Assembly: GCA_007115705.1 (NCBI GenBank) | Contig: QXEO01000546.1 | Span: forward strand, 10,521,328-10,585,327 | DNA: 64,000 bases | Origin: Dactylis glomerata | Lineage: Eukaryota > Streptophyta > Magnoliopsida > Poales > Poaceae | Direction of reading: 5' to 3' | Part shown: one piece after another, positions 33,434 through 44,119 of the stretch | How the letters are laid out: each line of letters opens with the position of its first letter | Position numbering within the stretch: position 1 is the first letter of the stretch | The notes under the pieces: generated by a model | The model's database searches: none | Told to the model about the DNA's origin: nothing | What the model saw: only the letters and a program-made list of their open reading frames with translations | Position numbers and translations under genes: made by a program

Positions 33434-34590
33434 TCTCTACTACAGTACTTAAAAAGAATGAAGATGTTCCGTATTCCACCTCCTGGCATTCCGTTCGTCA
33501 CATCGTCAAGCGCCTCCTCCCAAACAAATGGGCCTAGCCCAATTAAAACTTTCCTAACCAACGTTCCAGTCGCCCCTAAAAAGAAAATCACGTTTCAGTT
33601 AATGCCAAAAATCACGCTGCCAAAATAGGAATCACGCTCCCAACAATCATGCTCCCAAAATCACGTTGTCATACGCCACCAAGATTCATGCACCAAAACA
33701 AAAACTCCCACCTGCCCCGCCCGGCCTGTCCATTGCATATAAACCCCTGCCGACCCATCCTTTTCTATCTTCTTTAACCTAAACCTATACCACTCCCAAT
33801 CGCCATGATGACTCAATACATTCTCAGTCACCGCCGCCAGTGTTGGAGCTACAGCCAGCCAAGGGGGTGCACAGGACACCCCCTAAAAAACAAATTAAAT
33901 TGCATGATTTCACCATGTATGCACCCCCTAAAAATATTTTTAATCTGTTGTGACGCTCTGTGGGTACCTTGGTTCAAAATCCTCTAGCTCCGCCACTGGC
34001 CGCCGCTGCTCGAAGAGGGTGCTCGCACCGAGGGCCTTGAATCTCCCACATATGTTCTCTTATATGCATCAGATTGGCTGCTTAATGGTTTTTCTCACGT
34101 TTCTCCTTTCTTACCACGGTGTTGTTTGATTCCACAACATCGAAGACATACGTATTTACATCAGATCCTGGGAAGCAACAGGGCAAATTATTTCTTGGCG
34201 AATGAAATACACCAGGGGTGGGGACCTAATCTACGTTGACATCCTTGCCGATCTATATGTAAGAAATTCCCCAATCAGTAATCTTATGTATATTGTGTAA
34301 TCAATGCATGTGCTGAAAAAGAACTTACAGACCAAACTGATAGCTTACAATGGTTAACATAATCGAATAAAAATGATATGATCAATTAGGTAAATGAAAA
34401 TATTATTAAAGTTTGTAAAAATATGTCCTGGCAGATCAAAATATTGTCTACACTGAGTTGGTAATTGTCCCAAATGAGACTCATTTTTCACTTGCAGTCG
34501 AGTAGGTAAATAATTAACCGTCATTGCATTGACACTTCAAGCATAAAATTTATCACTTGCTCAAACTATACTTAGCATGCATACATTAAA
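33434..34590 (+). repeat. H1 5'-terminal unit, copy 3 (1157 bp)
   Basis: It begins TCTCTACTACAGTACTT. After ATTAAA (34590) the sequence runs on as GTGAAACTGC into the unique part of H1 rather than into a new TCTCT end, so this is the innermost unit. It carries the MITE at 33838-33998. Confidence 0.9.
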
Positions 34591-35360
34591 GTGAAACTGC
34601 AATGGTAATATGTCAAGACTTATGAACAATGTAAATTAAAAATAGTCTTACCTTTGAAAAGACACGAACCAAGAACGAAGACAAATCATCAAATGAATCA
34701 GACAATTCTAGAGCTAGCACCTAGCAGGTATAGTCGACACAACCATCAAAGCATAAGGCAGCAACCAGCTCTCGGAGCCTCTCGGGCTCTCAGCATGTAC
34801 AAAAAATTGAGAGCCGATGGCAAAGAGCCTCTCCACATGTACAAAACAACTCATGCAGATTTCAGAACCTTTATCCTACTCTGTGATGAACCTTGCCATC
34901 ACTTTCGTTAAAAAAGGAAAAAGTAAAATTATACATCGGCTTGAGAGAAGTCAATGAGCAAGAAAGAAATTGGAGTTGAGTGCTGGAAGGAGGTAAGAAG
35001 ATGAAGGTGTTCGCACCATGACGCCATGGAGGTGCGCGTCGTTGGTACAACATTTCAGTGGAAGAGTGACGAGGTAGTGGGAGAAACGAAGGCGCCCGTG
35101 AGGCGATGCCTCAACATATAGGCGGCGGCGGCACATCGGTGCACATCTCCTTCAACGCCATGGCACTATCGGACTTGTCCTAATTCCAGTGTACCAAACG
35201 GCCAGGCCAAAAGGAAAACAATCTCTTCAGTTGCAGGATGTATAAAATTGAGACCAGATCTAAGGTTATACCAAAAAGTTTCTAATCAGTCAAATATGAT
35301 ACGTATTTGAAATATCATAGAGCTGAAAGGATCAAGAAGGACAACAACACCTGGGTGTAC
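34591..35360. other. H1 unique interior, left part
   Basis: About 770 bp with short open frames on both strands and no domain I recognise. The right end (35290-35360) could be intron sequence of the captured exon candidate that follows. Confidence 0.4.
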
Positions 35361-35571
35361 CGGCCAGGGCATGGGCGAGGGCGATGGCATCTTGGGCCTC
35401 GTCGATGACGGTGGTGGGCACATCATCGTCCCAGTCGGTAGGGAGAGCGCGGGAGGTGGGGAGGGAGGTCGGTGGTGACTCGGTAGGGTGAGCGCTACCG
35501 TGCAGCCACACATCCAGGGCCCCGGCGTCACCTCGAGTTCCTTGCTCCTTATCCCCGATGTGCATCCTCAT
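35361..35571 (-). pseudogene. Candidate captured first exon inside H1
   Basis: On the minus strand an ATG at 35571 follows a GC-rich, CT-rich leader (about 35572-35700) like a plant 5' UTR. The frame stays open for 70 codons and ends in CTGGCCG|GTACAC, a plausible splice donor. The peptide includes the stretches DVWLHGSAHP, DWDDDVPTTV and IDEAQDAIALAHAL. I do not recognise the parent gene. Helitrons often carry such exon-intron fragments, so capture is the simplest explanation, but chance is possible. Confidence 0.35.
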
Positions 35572-35892
35572 GCCGGGAAGAGAGGGCGCGGGGAGAAGAG
35601 ACACCAGATGGAGAGGGTCAGAGAAGGGAGAGAGCGGCCGCGCCGGTGAGCTATGTCAGGGATCAGCGGCGCTAGAGAATTCCGGCAGAGGCAGAGCGAT
35701 TTGGGACAAGAGAGGAGAGGAAGAAGAAGACGTTCTGGACCGAAGTAAGTGTGAAGTGTGTGCTGATAAGTGACGTGGTCGGCGATATAGGACTATAGGA
35801 GTTGTAAGACGAGAGCACTATAGAGAGAGAGATTTAAATTAGAATATTGCTTTGTGTTGAAATTTTGTACTTGGAAAACAAAAATATTTGTA

Positions 35893-35988
35893 GTCCATAT
35901 TATCTTTCGTAAATATGGATGTATGTAGCAGTAAAATGTGGCTAGATACATTTATATTTGTAAAAATTAATATGGATCGGAAGGAGTA
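35893..35988. mobile_element. Partial Stowaway-like MITE
   Basis: An imperfect hairpin (AAATATGGATGTATGTAG against CTAGATACATTTATATTT) is followed by ATATGGATCGGAAGGAG and TA, a typical Stowaway 3' end. A clean left CTCC end is not visible, so the left end is eroded or truncated. Confidence 0.5.
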
Positions 35989-37660
35989 TTATAGATAGAG
36001 TTATTGACTTCCACTTACAAAATCCATATATAAATTAAATTTCCATTTTAATAAAATAAAAATCTAAATACTAATTTTAAATAAATTTTGTCTAGAAAAT
36101 TTGCTAATTTTGCACCGATGAACAATTTTCATAGGACCAAAACTTCTATTGTTCTTTGACTGTCGGTATTTTGCATTAATTGCTTAAAATTATGACTTGT
36201 AAGGGTAGACATCATATAAAAGGAATTGTGGAGAGTAATTCCTTTTTGTTTTGTTCATGGCCAAGACCTATTTGTCTAGGTTTAACCCTAACCCCTGTGA
36301 CATATACATAGTGGATGCAAATTGGCAATGTTTTCAACTCCTTTTGATCGGAAAAAAGTGTCGCTAACTTATTTCCAATGGAAAGGAGTATTATTTGATA
36401 TATAATATGCAATGTCAGAGTAGTAAAACAATCCCAAAAGATCTTTCACCCTTTTTCATGTGACGCCGGTTGCCGACCACCATGGAAACCGAACCAACAT
36501 TCGATTTAGGGGTGATTTGAGCCGATGATTTCAGTCTCAATTCCTATAATTCAAGCAAATTATATTATGGAAAGTTTGTTCTGTTATTAATGTACTTTTC
36601 TACTTTTGGGCTTTATGAACATGTCAATATAATCATGTGGACCTAACAAGAAATTAATTTTGTTGTGTACTTATTTTTTTACTTCACGCCTAAGATTAAT
36701 CTGTAAATCATTTTAGTAGCTTCTGAATAAAATGTACCCTACCAATAATTTCTACAATAAAGTGATACTAAATTTTAATGTTGCAAACTTTTATTATATG
36801 AACCATTGAACTACCGTTGAAGTCTTTATATAAATTTTAATAAAAAAAATGAATGATCTGTACAGGTGAGTACCGATAAGAAAAATGAACTACTAGCAAA
36901 AAGACATGAAGCCTATCAATAAAAGAAATCATTAGCAGGTAAGAAATGCACATTTACTAAGACAAAAATATATATCAATAATAATATGGGTAATTTTTTG
37001 ATGATGTATCTACACCAACATGGACTCTTACTTCTTCGCATTATCATGTGACTTTATCAGAGCAAATTGGAAAAAAGCGTGCAAGCAATAGGTTCCATTA
37101 TGCCGATATGACTTCTATGCAAAAGCGTTTAAAGAAGGCTTTCCACGAGTTAGGATGCAACAGTTTATAAATATAATTGTTTTATGCAAATCAACTCCAT
37201 TATGGTAATGATACCGCAAGAAATCTCGGGGTGCACGTCGGTTCTCTCATGAAGGAGTGTAGCTCAGGCGAAACATATGCTTGCTCTGAGCATGTTGCGG
37301 AATTGAGCATGACTTTAGGACCAGAAGTTCAGCCTCGGACATAAAATACAAACAACACTGCTACATGTATGACAATATCTGTATGATTTTTGTACAAAAG
37401 ATGAGGAGAACCACTTGACACAAGATCTGCATGCAGCACTCCCGTCGGATGTGTTGTCGTACAATAGCCGTACATGAATTCATCGTATTAACAGTTTTGA
37501 AATACAAATTCAGAAATTTGCTGTATAGACTTCATAGGATGTAGTAGATTATGCTACCATTTATCAACTATTACTTTGAATCTATTTATATGTTGGTCTT
37601 CAGATCAAGTTCCGTGTCATCATTTTAGGCATGTTCAATAATATGCTTAAATTCTTTTAC
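35989..37660. other. AT-rich H1 3' region without genes
   Basis: About 1.7 kb, strongly AT-rich, no protein-like frame on either strand. It leads into the Helitron 3' hairpin. Confidence 0.5.
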
Positions 37661-37670
37661 CTGCTTTGTT

Positions 37671-37700
37671 ACCCGTGGCAACGCACGGGCATTTTACTAG
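37671..37700 (+). promoter_or_regulatory. Helitron H1 3' terminus: hairpin plus CTAG
   Basis: CCCGTG, a 6-base loop GCAACG, CACGGG, then seven bases CATTTTA and CTAG. The hairpin 5-12 bases before CTRR is the rolling-circle termination signal of Helitrons. Confidence 0.85.
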
Positions 37701-37723
37701 TAGCCTCAGAATAGCCACAGGTG

Positions 37724-37747
37724 ACCAAGCTTACAGCTTTAGTTAAT
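37724..37747. repeat. 24-bp direct repeat, copy 2 (partner 13601-13624)
   Basis: It is identical over 24 bases to 13601-13624. It lies 23 bp beyond the Helitron end, so it belongs to the older host sequence. Confidence 0.8.
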
Positions 37748-37960
37748 GTCGCCTATACGACCGAAAAAAATACCATGGAAGCGGTAAGACATATATGATG
37801 TCTATTTTCCTACGACAACTTAGGGCATATGGTGATCTCAAGAACATGCGCGAGCATCGTGTGTCTTCATTCATTAAGGTAGAGAGGGAATTGTTATAAG
37901 TTACAAGTTTCGAACTATGTCACAGACGATAGAGTTCAACCCACTGCACTCACACACAAA

Positions 37961-38418
37961 CTACGTGATGCCTCGATCAGACCCGCTACCCCACAGTCTG
38001 GCAGAAGCCCAAAGCTTGAACTCCTCCCTGATCCGTCAGCACAGCTCCGCAGGCATGATAGCGGCACGATCAAAAACCCTTGTGTTCCTCTCCAGCCATA
38101 GTGATCTAACCACCAGCACTACAAAAGTGTTGAGTTCTTTCCTACCACGCGAGGGGACGGCTTCCGCCAGGGCTTGCCACCATGTTGCCACCGTCGAATT
38201 AGCCCTCGGCACCAGGTGTTGAAGGTTGTAGGGTGCAAGCAGCTCGAACCAAATCTGGCGGGAGAAAGAGCACTGTACCGTTAGATGCTCGATGGTTTCA
38301 GGCTCTTGGCAGCATAGCACACACTGCGCCGGGTGCCGCAAACCCCTCTCTTGCAGCCGATCTACAGTCCACGGCCTATCTTTTAGCGCAAGCCACATGT
38401 GTAGTTTGTGCTTAAGCG
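37961..38418 (-). pseudogene. LINE 2 ORF2 C-terminus: zf-RVT domain
   Basis: The minus strand encodes MWLALKDRPWTVDRL, then a cysteine pattern CVLCCQEPETIEHLTVQC (C-x2-C..H..C) typical of the zf-RVT domain, and LWLERNTRVFD near the end. One in-frame TGA lies at 38036-38038 and the natural stop is probably 37961-37963. It joins the RT part across the solo LTR with only the 5-bp target duplication added. Confidence 0.85.
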
Positions 38419-40058
38419 GTGCATGATACGTCTTAAATGTATCTATAATTTTTGATGCTCCATGCTTGTTTATACACCATTTGCTTTGTGTTTTGTTGCA
38501 CTTCGTGGCGTTTTTATGTATTTTCCGAAACTAACCTATTAACAAGATGCCACAGTGTCAATTCCCTGTTTTCTGCCGATTTTGTGTTTCAGAAAAGTTA
38601 CACAGGAAATATTCTCGGAATTGGACGAAACAAAAGCCAAACCTCGTATTTTTACCACGAAGACCGAATATGAGACGGAGGGGGGCCAGGAGCCAGGCTC
38701 ACCACAAGGGGAGCGGCCTAGCCCCTAGCCGCGCCCACCCATGGTGAGGCCAGTTGGCCCCACCTCTGAAGATGCCCTTTTGCCTATAAAGTCCCCTCGA
38801 CGGGAAAACCTAAGGGACGGATCTCTTTTCCACGAAACATACCGCAAGCCGCCGTCGTCGTCGCGAGATCGGGAGGATCCAGGAGCTCTTCCTGGCACCC
38901 TGCCGGAGAGGGAAATCCGTGCCGGAGGCCTTCTCCACCACCATGGTCGCCTCTGGAGTGATGTGTGAGTAGTCTACCTTGGACTACGAGTCCATAGCAG
39001 TAGCTAGATGATTGTCTCCTCCACCATGTGCGTCATGTTTAGATCTTGTGAGCTACCCTACATGATCAAGATCATCTTTATGTAATCATACATGTTGTGT
39101 TTGTTGGGATCCGATGAGTATTGGTATTATGTTAAGTTGATGTGCTGAATATATATCTTTATGTTATCTCTATGTTGTTTATGATCTTGCATGCTTTCCA
39201 TTGCTAGTAGCTATCTTGGCCGAGTAGATGCTAGTAACTCCAAGAGGGAGTATTTATGCTCGATAGTTGGGTTCATGCCTCTATTTAATCTGGGGGAGTG
39301 ACAGGAACCTCTAAGGTTGTAGATGTGTTGTTGCCACTAGGGAGAAAACAACATTCTTGTGTCCAAGGACATTTGCTTTGTTTACATTACGCACTTTGCT
39401 TAATGCAATTATCTGTTGTTCGCAACTTAATACTCAAGGGGTCCTCAGATGATTCCCCGCGAGTGGATTTTTAGTCATAGATGCAGTTGGATGGCGGTCT
39501 ATGTATTTTGTCGTAATGCCTAGAGTGAACCTCATAGTGATCCTCATGACATATGTATGTTATCTTTACTCTATCAATTGCCCAACTGTAATTTGTTTAC
39601 CTAGCATGTTATTATTTATCTTATGGACAGACACCGCTAGTGAACTATGGACCCCTGTCCAATTTCCTTTACATTGCTTTACCATTTTACTTTTACTCGC
39701 ACTGTTTACTTTTACTTGCATACTATTATCCTCTTACCACTCGATACGCTCAATCCTTTGTTCACAGCAAACCGGTGAGATTGACAACCTCATCGAAGTT
39801 GGGAGCAAAGTTCTTGGTTGTGTTGTGTGCAGGTTTCACGTTGCTGCTGGTGAAAAGCTACACGCCGACAAGCAGTTTATCTGGCGCCCTTGTCCGGAGT
39901 GTCACGAAGCTAGCAAGCATCACCTTCTAAAGTTTGGCTTTCTCCTACTGGTTCGATTAAACCTTGGTTTCATAATTGAGGGAAACTTGCTGTTGTGCTC
40001 ATCATATCTTCCTCTTGGGGTTCCCAACTGGGTGCCTTAACATTGCACCATCAGTGCA
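38419..40058 (+). mobile_element. Solo Gypsy LTR with perfect TSD GTGCA, inserted in LINE 2
   Basis: The LTR (38424-40053, 1630 bp) begins TGATACGTCTT and ends CACCATCA. GTGCA flanks both ends (38419-38423, 40054-40058). No internal region or second LTR exists, so homologous recombination between two LTRs removed the rest. A TATA-like CCTATAAA is at 38783-38790. It is closely related to the LTR of element E (42272-43933), in the same orientation. Confidence 0.93.
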
Positions 40059-42271
40059 CCAGAGCTCCACAGCTTTTTCATGGCCGACACCTCTTCCCTA
40101 CCCAGGAAGAACAATTGGTATGCTGATCACGCTGAGTACAGTCCAGAGGCTGTTAGCCGCCACTTCACCTCGTCCACGGCGCACTCAGTTAGGTGCGTCT
40201 CACGTATACACGCCCAGAGATCCACAAATTCCGTTATGGCAGGAATAGATGGGATCCTAGTAATCACCCTCGTCCAAGCATGATTCTCCATGGCCACGGC
40301 TACTGTGTCGGCTTTCCTTGCTGGCTTGATAAATTTGAACAGGTTTGGCGCGAGGTCAGAAATGCTGAAGTTCCCCATCCATCTGTCTGTCCAGAACTTC
40401 AGTTTTTGCCCATCTCCAAGAACGCAAAGAGTTGCAGCTTGGAAAAGGTTGTTTGCTTCTTTCGGAATGTCAAACTTGAGACCATTCTAGGGCTTGGCAT
40501 CCTCAGCTAGTTCCATCCACTTCCACCTCATGCGCAAAGCCAAATTCAGCAGCTTCAGATTTTCAAACCAAGGCCACCCAACAGTTTGGCAGAGCAGACC
40601 ATGTCCCATGCCACTGCACATTGCCCTCGCCGTGCTTGCATTGCTGCCAACCATAAAAACTCACACTCCAGCCTGTTCACACAATCAAAAAACCACTGCG
40701 ACAGATCAAGGCAAAGCATGTGGTATATCGGTGTGGCTGCTATTGTTGAATCAATGAGAATCAGTTGTCCACTCCTTTCAAGCAGTGAAGCCTTCCATGT
40801 AGGCACATGTCCTGCAATCTTGTCGACAAGCGGTTGCAGATCAGCTTTGGTTAGCCGGACTGGGGACAGAGGCAGTCCAAGGTACTTGACATGGAAAGGT
40901 TTAACCGGACAGTTGAGAACTGTTGTTGTTGTCTGCACGTCTTCATCTCTGCACCTGATAAGCGAAACTGAACTTTTCAGCAGGTTGCAATGCAGGCCAG
41001 ATGCGACCCCAAAGGCGGTGACCAGCTGCAGTGCCGCTTGGGCCTCTTCCTGGTTTGGCTTGATGAATAGCACCACATCATCCGCAAAAAGAGACAACCT
41101 GTGTCTGATTCGGCTGCGTTCAAACACACTGAACATGCCTTGTGCTTCGGCCAGCTTGACGGCGACAGCTAAGCAGTCCATTATGAGAATGAACAGCGTG
41201 GGGGAGATGGGATCGCCCTGCCTGAGTCCTCTTGCATGCCAAAACATGTCGCCTTCACCGCCATTCACCAAAACCCTAGTGTTCGCTGTCGAGATCAACG
41301 CCACAATTTTGGCAATGCATCGAGGGCCAAAACCTCTGTGTTGCAGGATCTGCAAGAGGAATGACCAAGATACCAAATCAAAGGCCTTTTCCATGTCTAG
41401 CTTCAACATTAACGCCGGGATCTTTTTCTGATGCAGATTCCGGACTAATCTCTGAACCATGAAGAAATTGTCATGGATCGATCGTCCCTTGACGAAAGCA
41501 CTCTGGTTCTCCTCAATCAACGCTGGCAGAGGCTTGTTTAGGCGTAGCACTAAGGCTTTGGAGACAATCTTTGAGATACTATGGATAAGACTGACTGGCC
41601 TAAATTCAGCAACCTCCACCGCCCCAATTTTCTTTGGCAGCAACGTGATGTACACTCGATTGAGTCTGGCAAACCCTCTGCTGTCAGCTGAATCAAAGCA
41701 AGAGATAGCACGCATGACAACGTCTCTGACTGTCGGCCAGCAACACTGGTAGAACCTAGCTGAGAATCCGTACGGCCCAGGGGCCTTGTCCGGCGGCAGA
41801 GAGCGCACGGCGGCCCAGATTTCCTCCTCCCAGAACGGCAGCTCTAATTCGAGTGCTTCTTCCTGCTGTAGTCACGCAAGCTCCAGGGCATCGAGATTCA
41901 GCGTGAACTCGCAATTTACGGGTTCGTCCATCAGCTGCAAGTAGTGCTCCGTCGCCATTTACTCCATGTCGTCTTGGGCTGTTGCGATGATGTCTCCTCG
42001 GCGCAGGCTAAAGATGTGGTTCCGCTGCCGCCATGCCCTGGCATGGACGTGGAAGAAGTGGGTGTTGGCGTCTCCTTCTTGCAACCAGTGAATCCGCGAG
42101 CACTGCCGCGGTATCGTCCTCTCCAGCGATGCCAAGCCCAAGATCCACTTCTTTAACTGGCTCCTGAGCCAGAATTCATTGTCATTCAGAGCCCTACTAT
42201 CCCCATCTCGGTCCATCTGCAGAATTACCTCGTTAGCCAACATGATTTGCTCATGAACATTGCCGATTCGC
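40059..42271 (-). pseudogene. LINE 2 ORF2: reverse transcriptase (broken)
   Basis: From 42271 the frame covers the linker after APE, then the RVT_1 reverse transcriptase: PPDKAPGPYGFSARF, FRPVSLIHSISKIVSK, ENQSAFVKGRSIHDN, LKLDMEKAFDLVSW, GLRQGDPISPTLFIL and the catalytic FADD (SLFADDVVLF). After that come KYLGLPLS and the connection region GLGLK. In-frame stops lie at 41959-41961 and near 41869, and a one-base deletion near 40560 shifts the frame before the RNase-H-less C-terminal region (RMRWKWMEL, LKFWTDRWMG). All catalytic aspartates are preserved, so the lesions, not active-site loss, inactivate it. Confidence 0.92.
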
Positions 42272-43933
42272 TGATACGTCTCAAACGTATCTATAATTTT
42301 TGATGCTCCATGCTTGTTCTTACACCATTTTCTATGTGTTTTGTTACACTTCGTGGCATTTTTATGCATTTTCCAGAACTAACCTATTAACAAGATGACA
42401 CAGTGCCAGTTCCTTGTTTTTTGCTGTTTTTGTGTTTTAGAAAAGTTACACAACAAATATTCTCGGAATTGGATGAAACAAAAGCCAAACCTCCTATTTT
42501 TACCAAAGCTTTGTGAAGACCGAAGATGAGACAGAGGGGGGCCAGAGGACAGCCACACCACAGGGGGGCACGGCCCAGCCCCTGGCCACGCCCACCCATG
42601 GTAAGGCCGCCTAGCCCACCTCCTGACGACGCCCCTTCACCTATAAAGTCCCCTCGATGGGAAAAACCTAAGGGACGGATCACTTTTCCCAGAAACATAA
42701 TGCAAGCCGCCGCCGTCATCGTCGAATCGAGATCGGGAGGATCCAGGAGCTCTTCTCGGCACCCTGCTGGAGAGGGGGATCCCTGCCGGAGGCCTTCTAC
42801 ACCACCATGGTCACCTCCGGAGTAATGTGTGAGTAGTCTACCTTGGACTACGGGTCCATAGCAGTAGCTAGATGGTTGTCGTCTCCACCATGTGCTTCAT
42901 GTTTAGATCTTGTGAGCTGCCCTACATGATCAATATCATCTTTATGTAATCATACATGTTGTGTTTGTTGGGATCCGATGAGTATTGGTACTATGTCAAG
43001 TTGATGTGCTGAATTATATATCTTATGTTATCTCTATGTTGTTTATGATCTTGCATGCTTTCCGTTGCTAGTAGCTATCTTGGCCGAGTAGATGCTAGTA
43101 ACTCCAAGAGGGAGTATTTATGCTCGATAGTTGGGTTCATGCCTCTATTTAATATGGGGGAGTGACAGATACCTCTAAGGTTGTAGATGTGCTGTTGCTA
43201 CTAGGGAGAAAACAACATTCTTGTGTCCAAGAACATTTGCTTTGTTTACATCACGCACTTTGCTTAATGCAATTATCTGTTATTCGCAACTTAATACTCA
43301 AGGGGTCCTCGGACGATTCCCCGCGAGTGGATTTTTAGTCATAGATGCAGTTGGATTACGGTCTATGTATTTTGTCGTAATGCCCAGAGTAAGCCTCATA
43401 GTGATCCTCATGATGTATGTATGTTATCTTTACTCTATCAATTGCCCAACTGTAATTTGTTTACCCAGCATGCTTTTATTTATGTTTTGGAGAGACACCA
43501 CTAGTGAACTGTGGACCCCGGTCCAATTTCCTTTACATTGCTTTACCATTTACTTTACTTGCACTGTTTACTTTACTTGCATTACTATTATCCTTTTACC
43601 ACTCGATACGCTCATACCTTTGTTTACAGCAAACCGGTGAGATTGACAATCTCATCGTAAGTTGGGAGCAAAGTACTTGTTTGTGTTGTGTGTAGGTTTC
43701 ACGTTGTTGCTAGGTGAAGAAGCTCCTACGTCAACTATGCACCAGCAAGGTCTGGCGCCATTATCCGGAGTATCACGAAGCTAGCAAGCATCACCTTCTG
43801 AAGTTTGGCTCTCTCCTATTGGATTGATTGCCTTGGTTTCATAACTGAGGGAAAACTTGCTGCTGTGCTCATCACACCTTCTCTTGGGGTTCCCAACTGG
43901 TCGGTCATTTACATCATCAACACCGCACCATCA
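42272..43933 (+). repeat. 5' LTR of element E (1662 bp)
   Basis: It starts TGATACGTCTC and ends CGCACCATCA, followed ten bases later by the primer-binding site. A TATA-like CTATAAAG is at 42641-42648. It is clearly homologous to the solo LTR at 38424-40053 over its whole length. Confidence 0.88.
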
Positions 43934-43943
43934 ATAAGTTTTC

Positions 43944-43961
43944 TGGCGCCATTGCCGGGGA
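43944..43961 (+). promoter_or_regulatory. Element E primer-binding site (tRNA-Asp, one mismatch)
   Basis: TGGCGCCATTGCCGGGGA matches the complement of the plant tRNA-Asp 3' end except for one base (A for G at the eighth position). Confidence 0.8.
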
Positions 43962-44119
43962 GAAAGAAGACTTCTGCAAGGGGAGTCTTGCACGCACAAC
44001 CTTTTACTTTGTTTTTAGTTTTGCTTTACTTTATTTTTGCTTGCATCTTTTATAAAAAATACAAAAAAATTAGTTTCCTTTATAGTTGCTTTTATTTACT
44101 TGCTTTTAGTTTTGCTAGA

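Larger units (their letters stand above)
23952..37700 (+). mobile_element. Helitron H1 with triplicated 5' end
   Basis: The 5' end TCTCTACTAC (23952) follows an A. The 3' end is CCCGTG-6 nt-CACGGG, a perfect 6-bp stem, then CATTTTA and CTAG (37697-37700) followed by T. TC..CTAG ends, the subterminal hairpin and insertion between A and T with no duplication are Helitron hallmarks. The 13.7-kb span includes a nested Helitron (H2), a LINE, and three tandem copies of the terminal 1158 bp. No Rep/helicase is present, so it is non-autonomous. The pairing of these two ends is inferred from matching family sequence and orientation. Confidence 0.7.
37961..42271 (-). mobile_element. LINE 2: non-LTR retrotransposon, split by a solo LTR
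   Basis: Coding sequence runs leftward from 42271 to 40059, is interrupted by the solo LTR at 38424-40053, and resumes from 38418 to the probable ORF2 stop at 37961-37963. The 5' half (ORF1 and most of APE) is cut off by Gypsy element E at 42272 and would lie beyond the right edge. A 3' poly-A (T-run on the plus strand) is not seen left of 37961, so the 3' end is eroded or truncated. Confidence 0.85.

Noticed and set aside
34654..34911. 85-codon plus frame in Helitron H1
   Set aside because: No protein-like features and no supporting splice or promoter signals.
36355..36400. Possible second Stowaway end (GGAAAGGAGTA)
   Set aside because: No matching inverted left end or hairpin could be found.
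40586..41431. 281-codon open frame on the plus strand
   Set aside because: It is antisense to the LINE 2 reverse transcriptase, whose motifs are unmistakable on the other strand.
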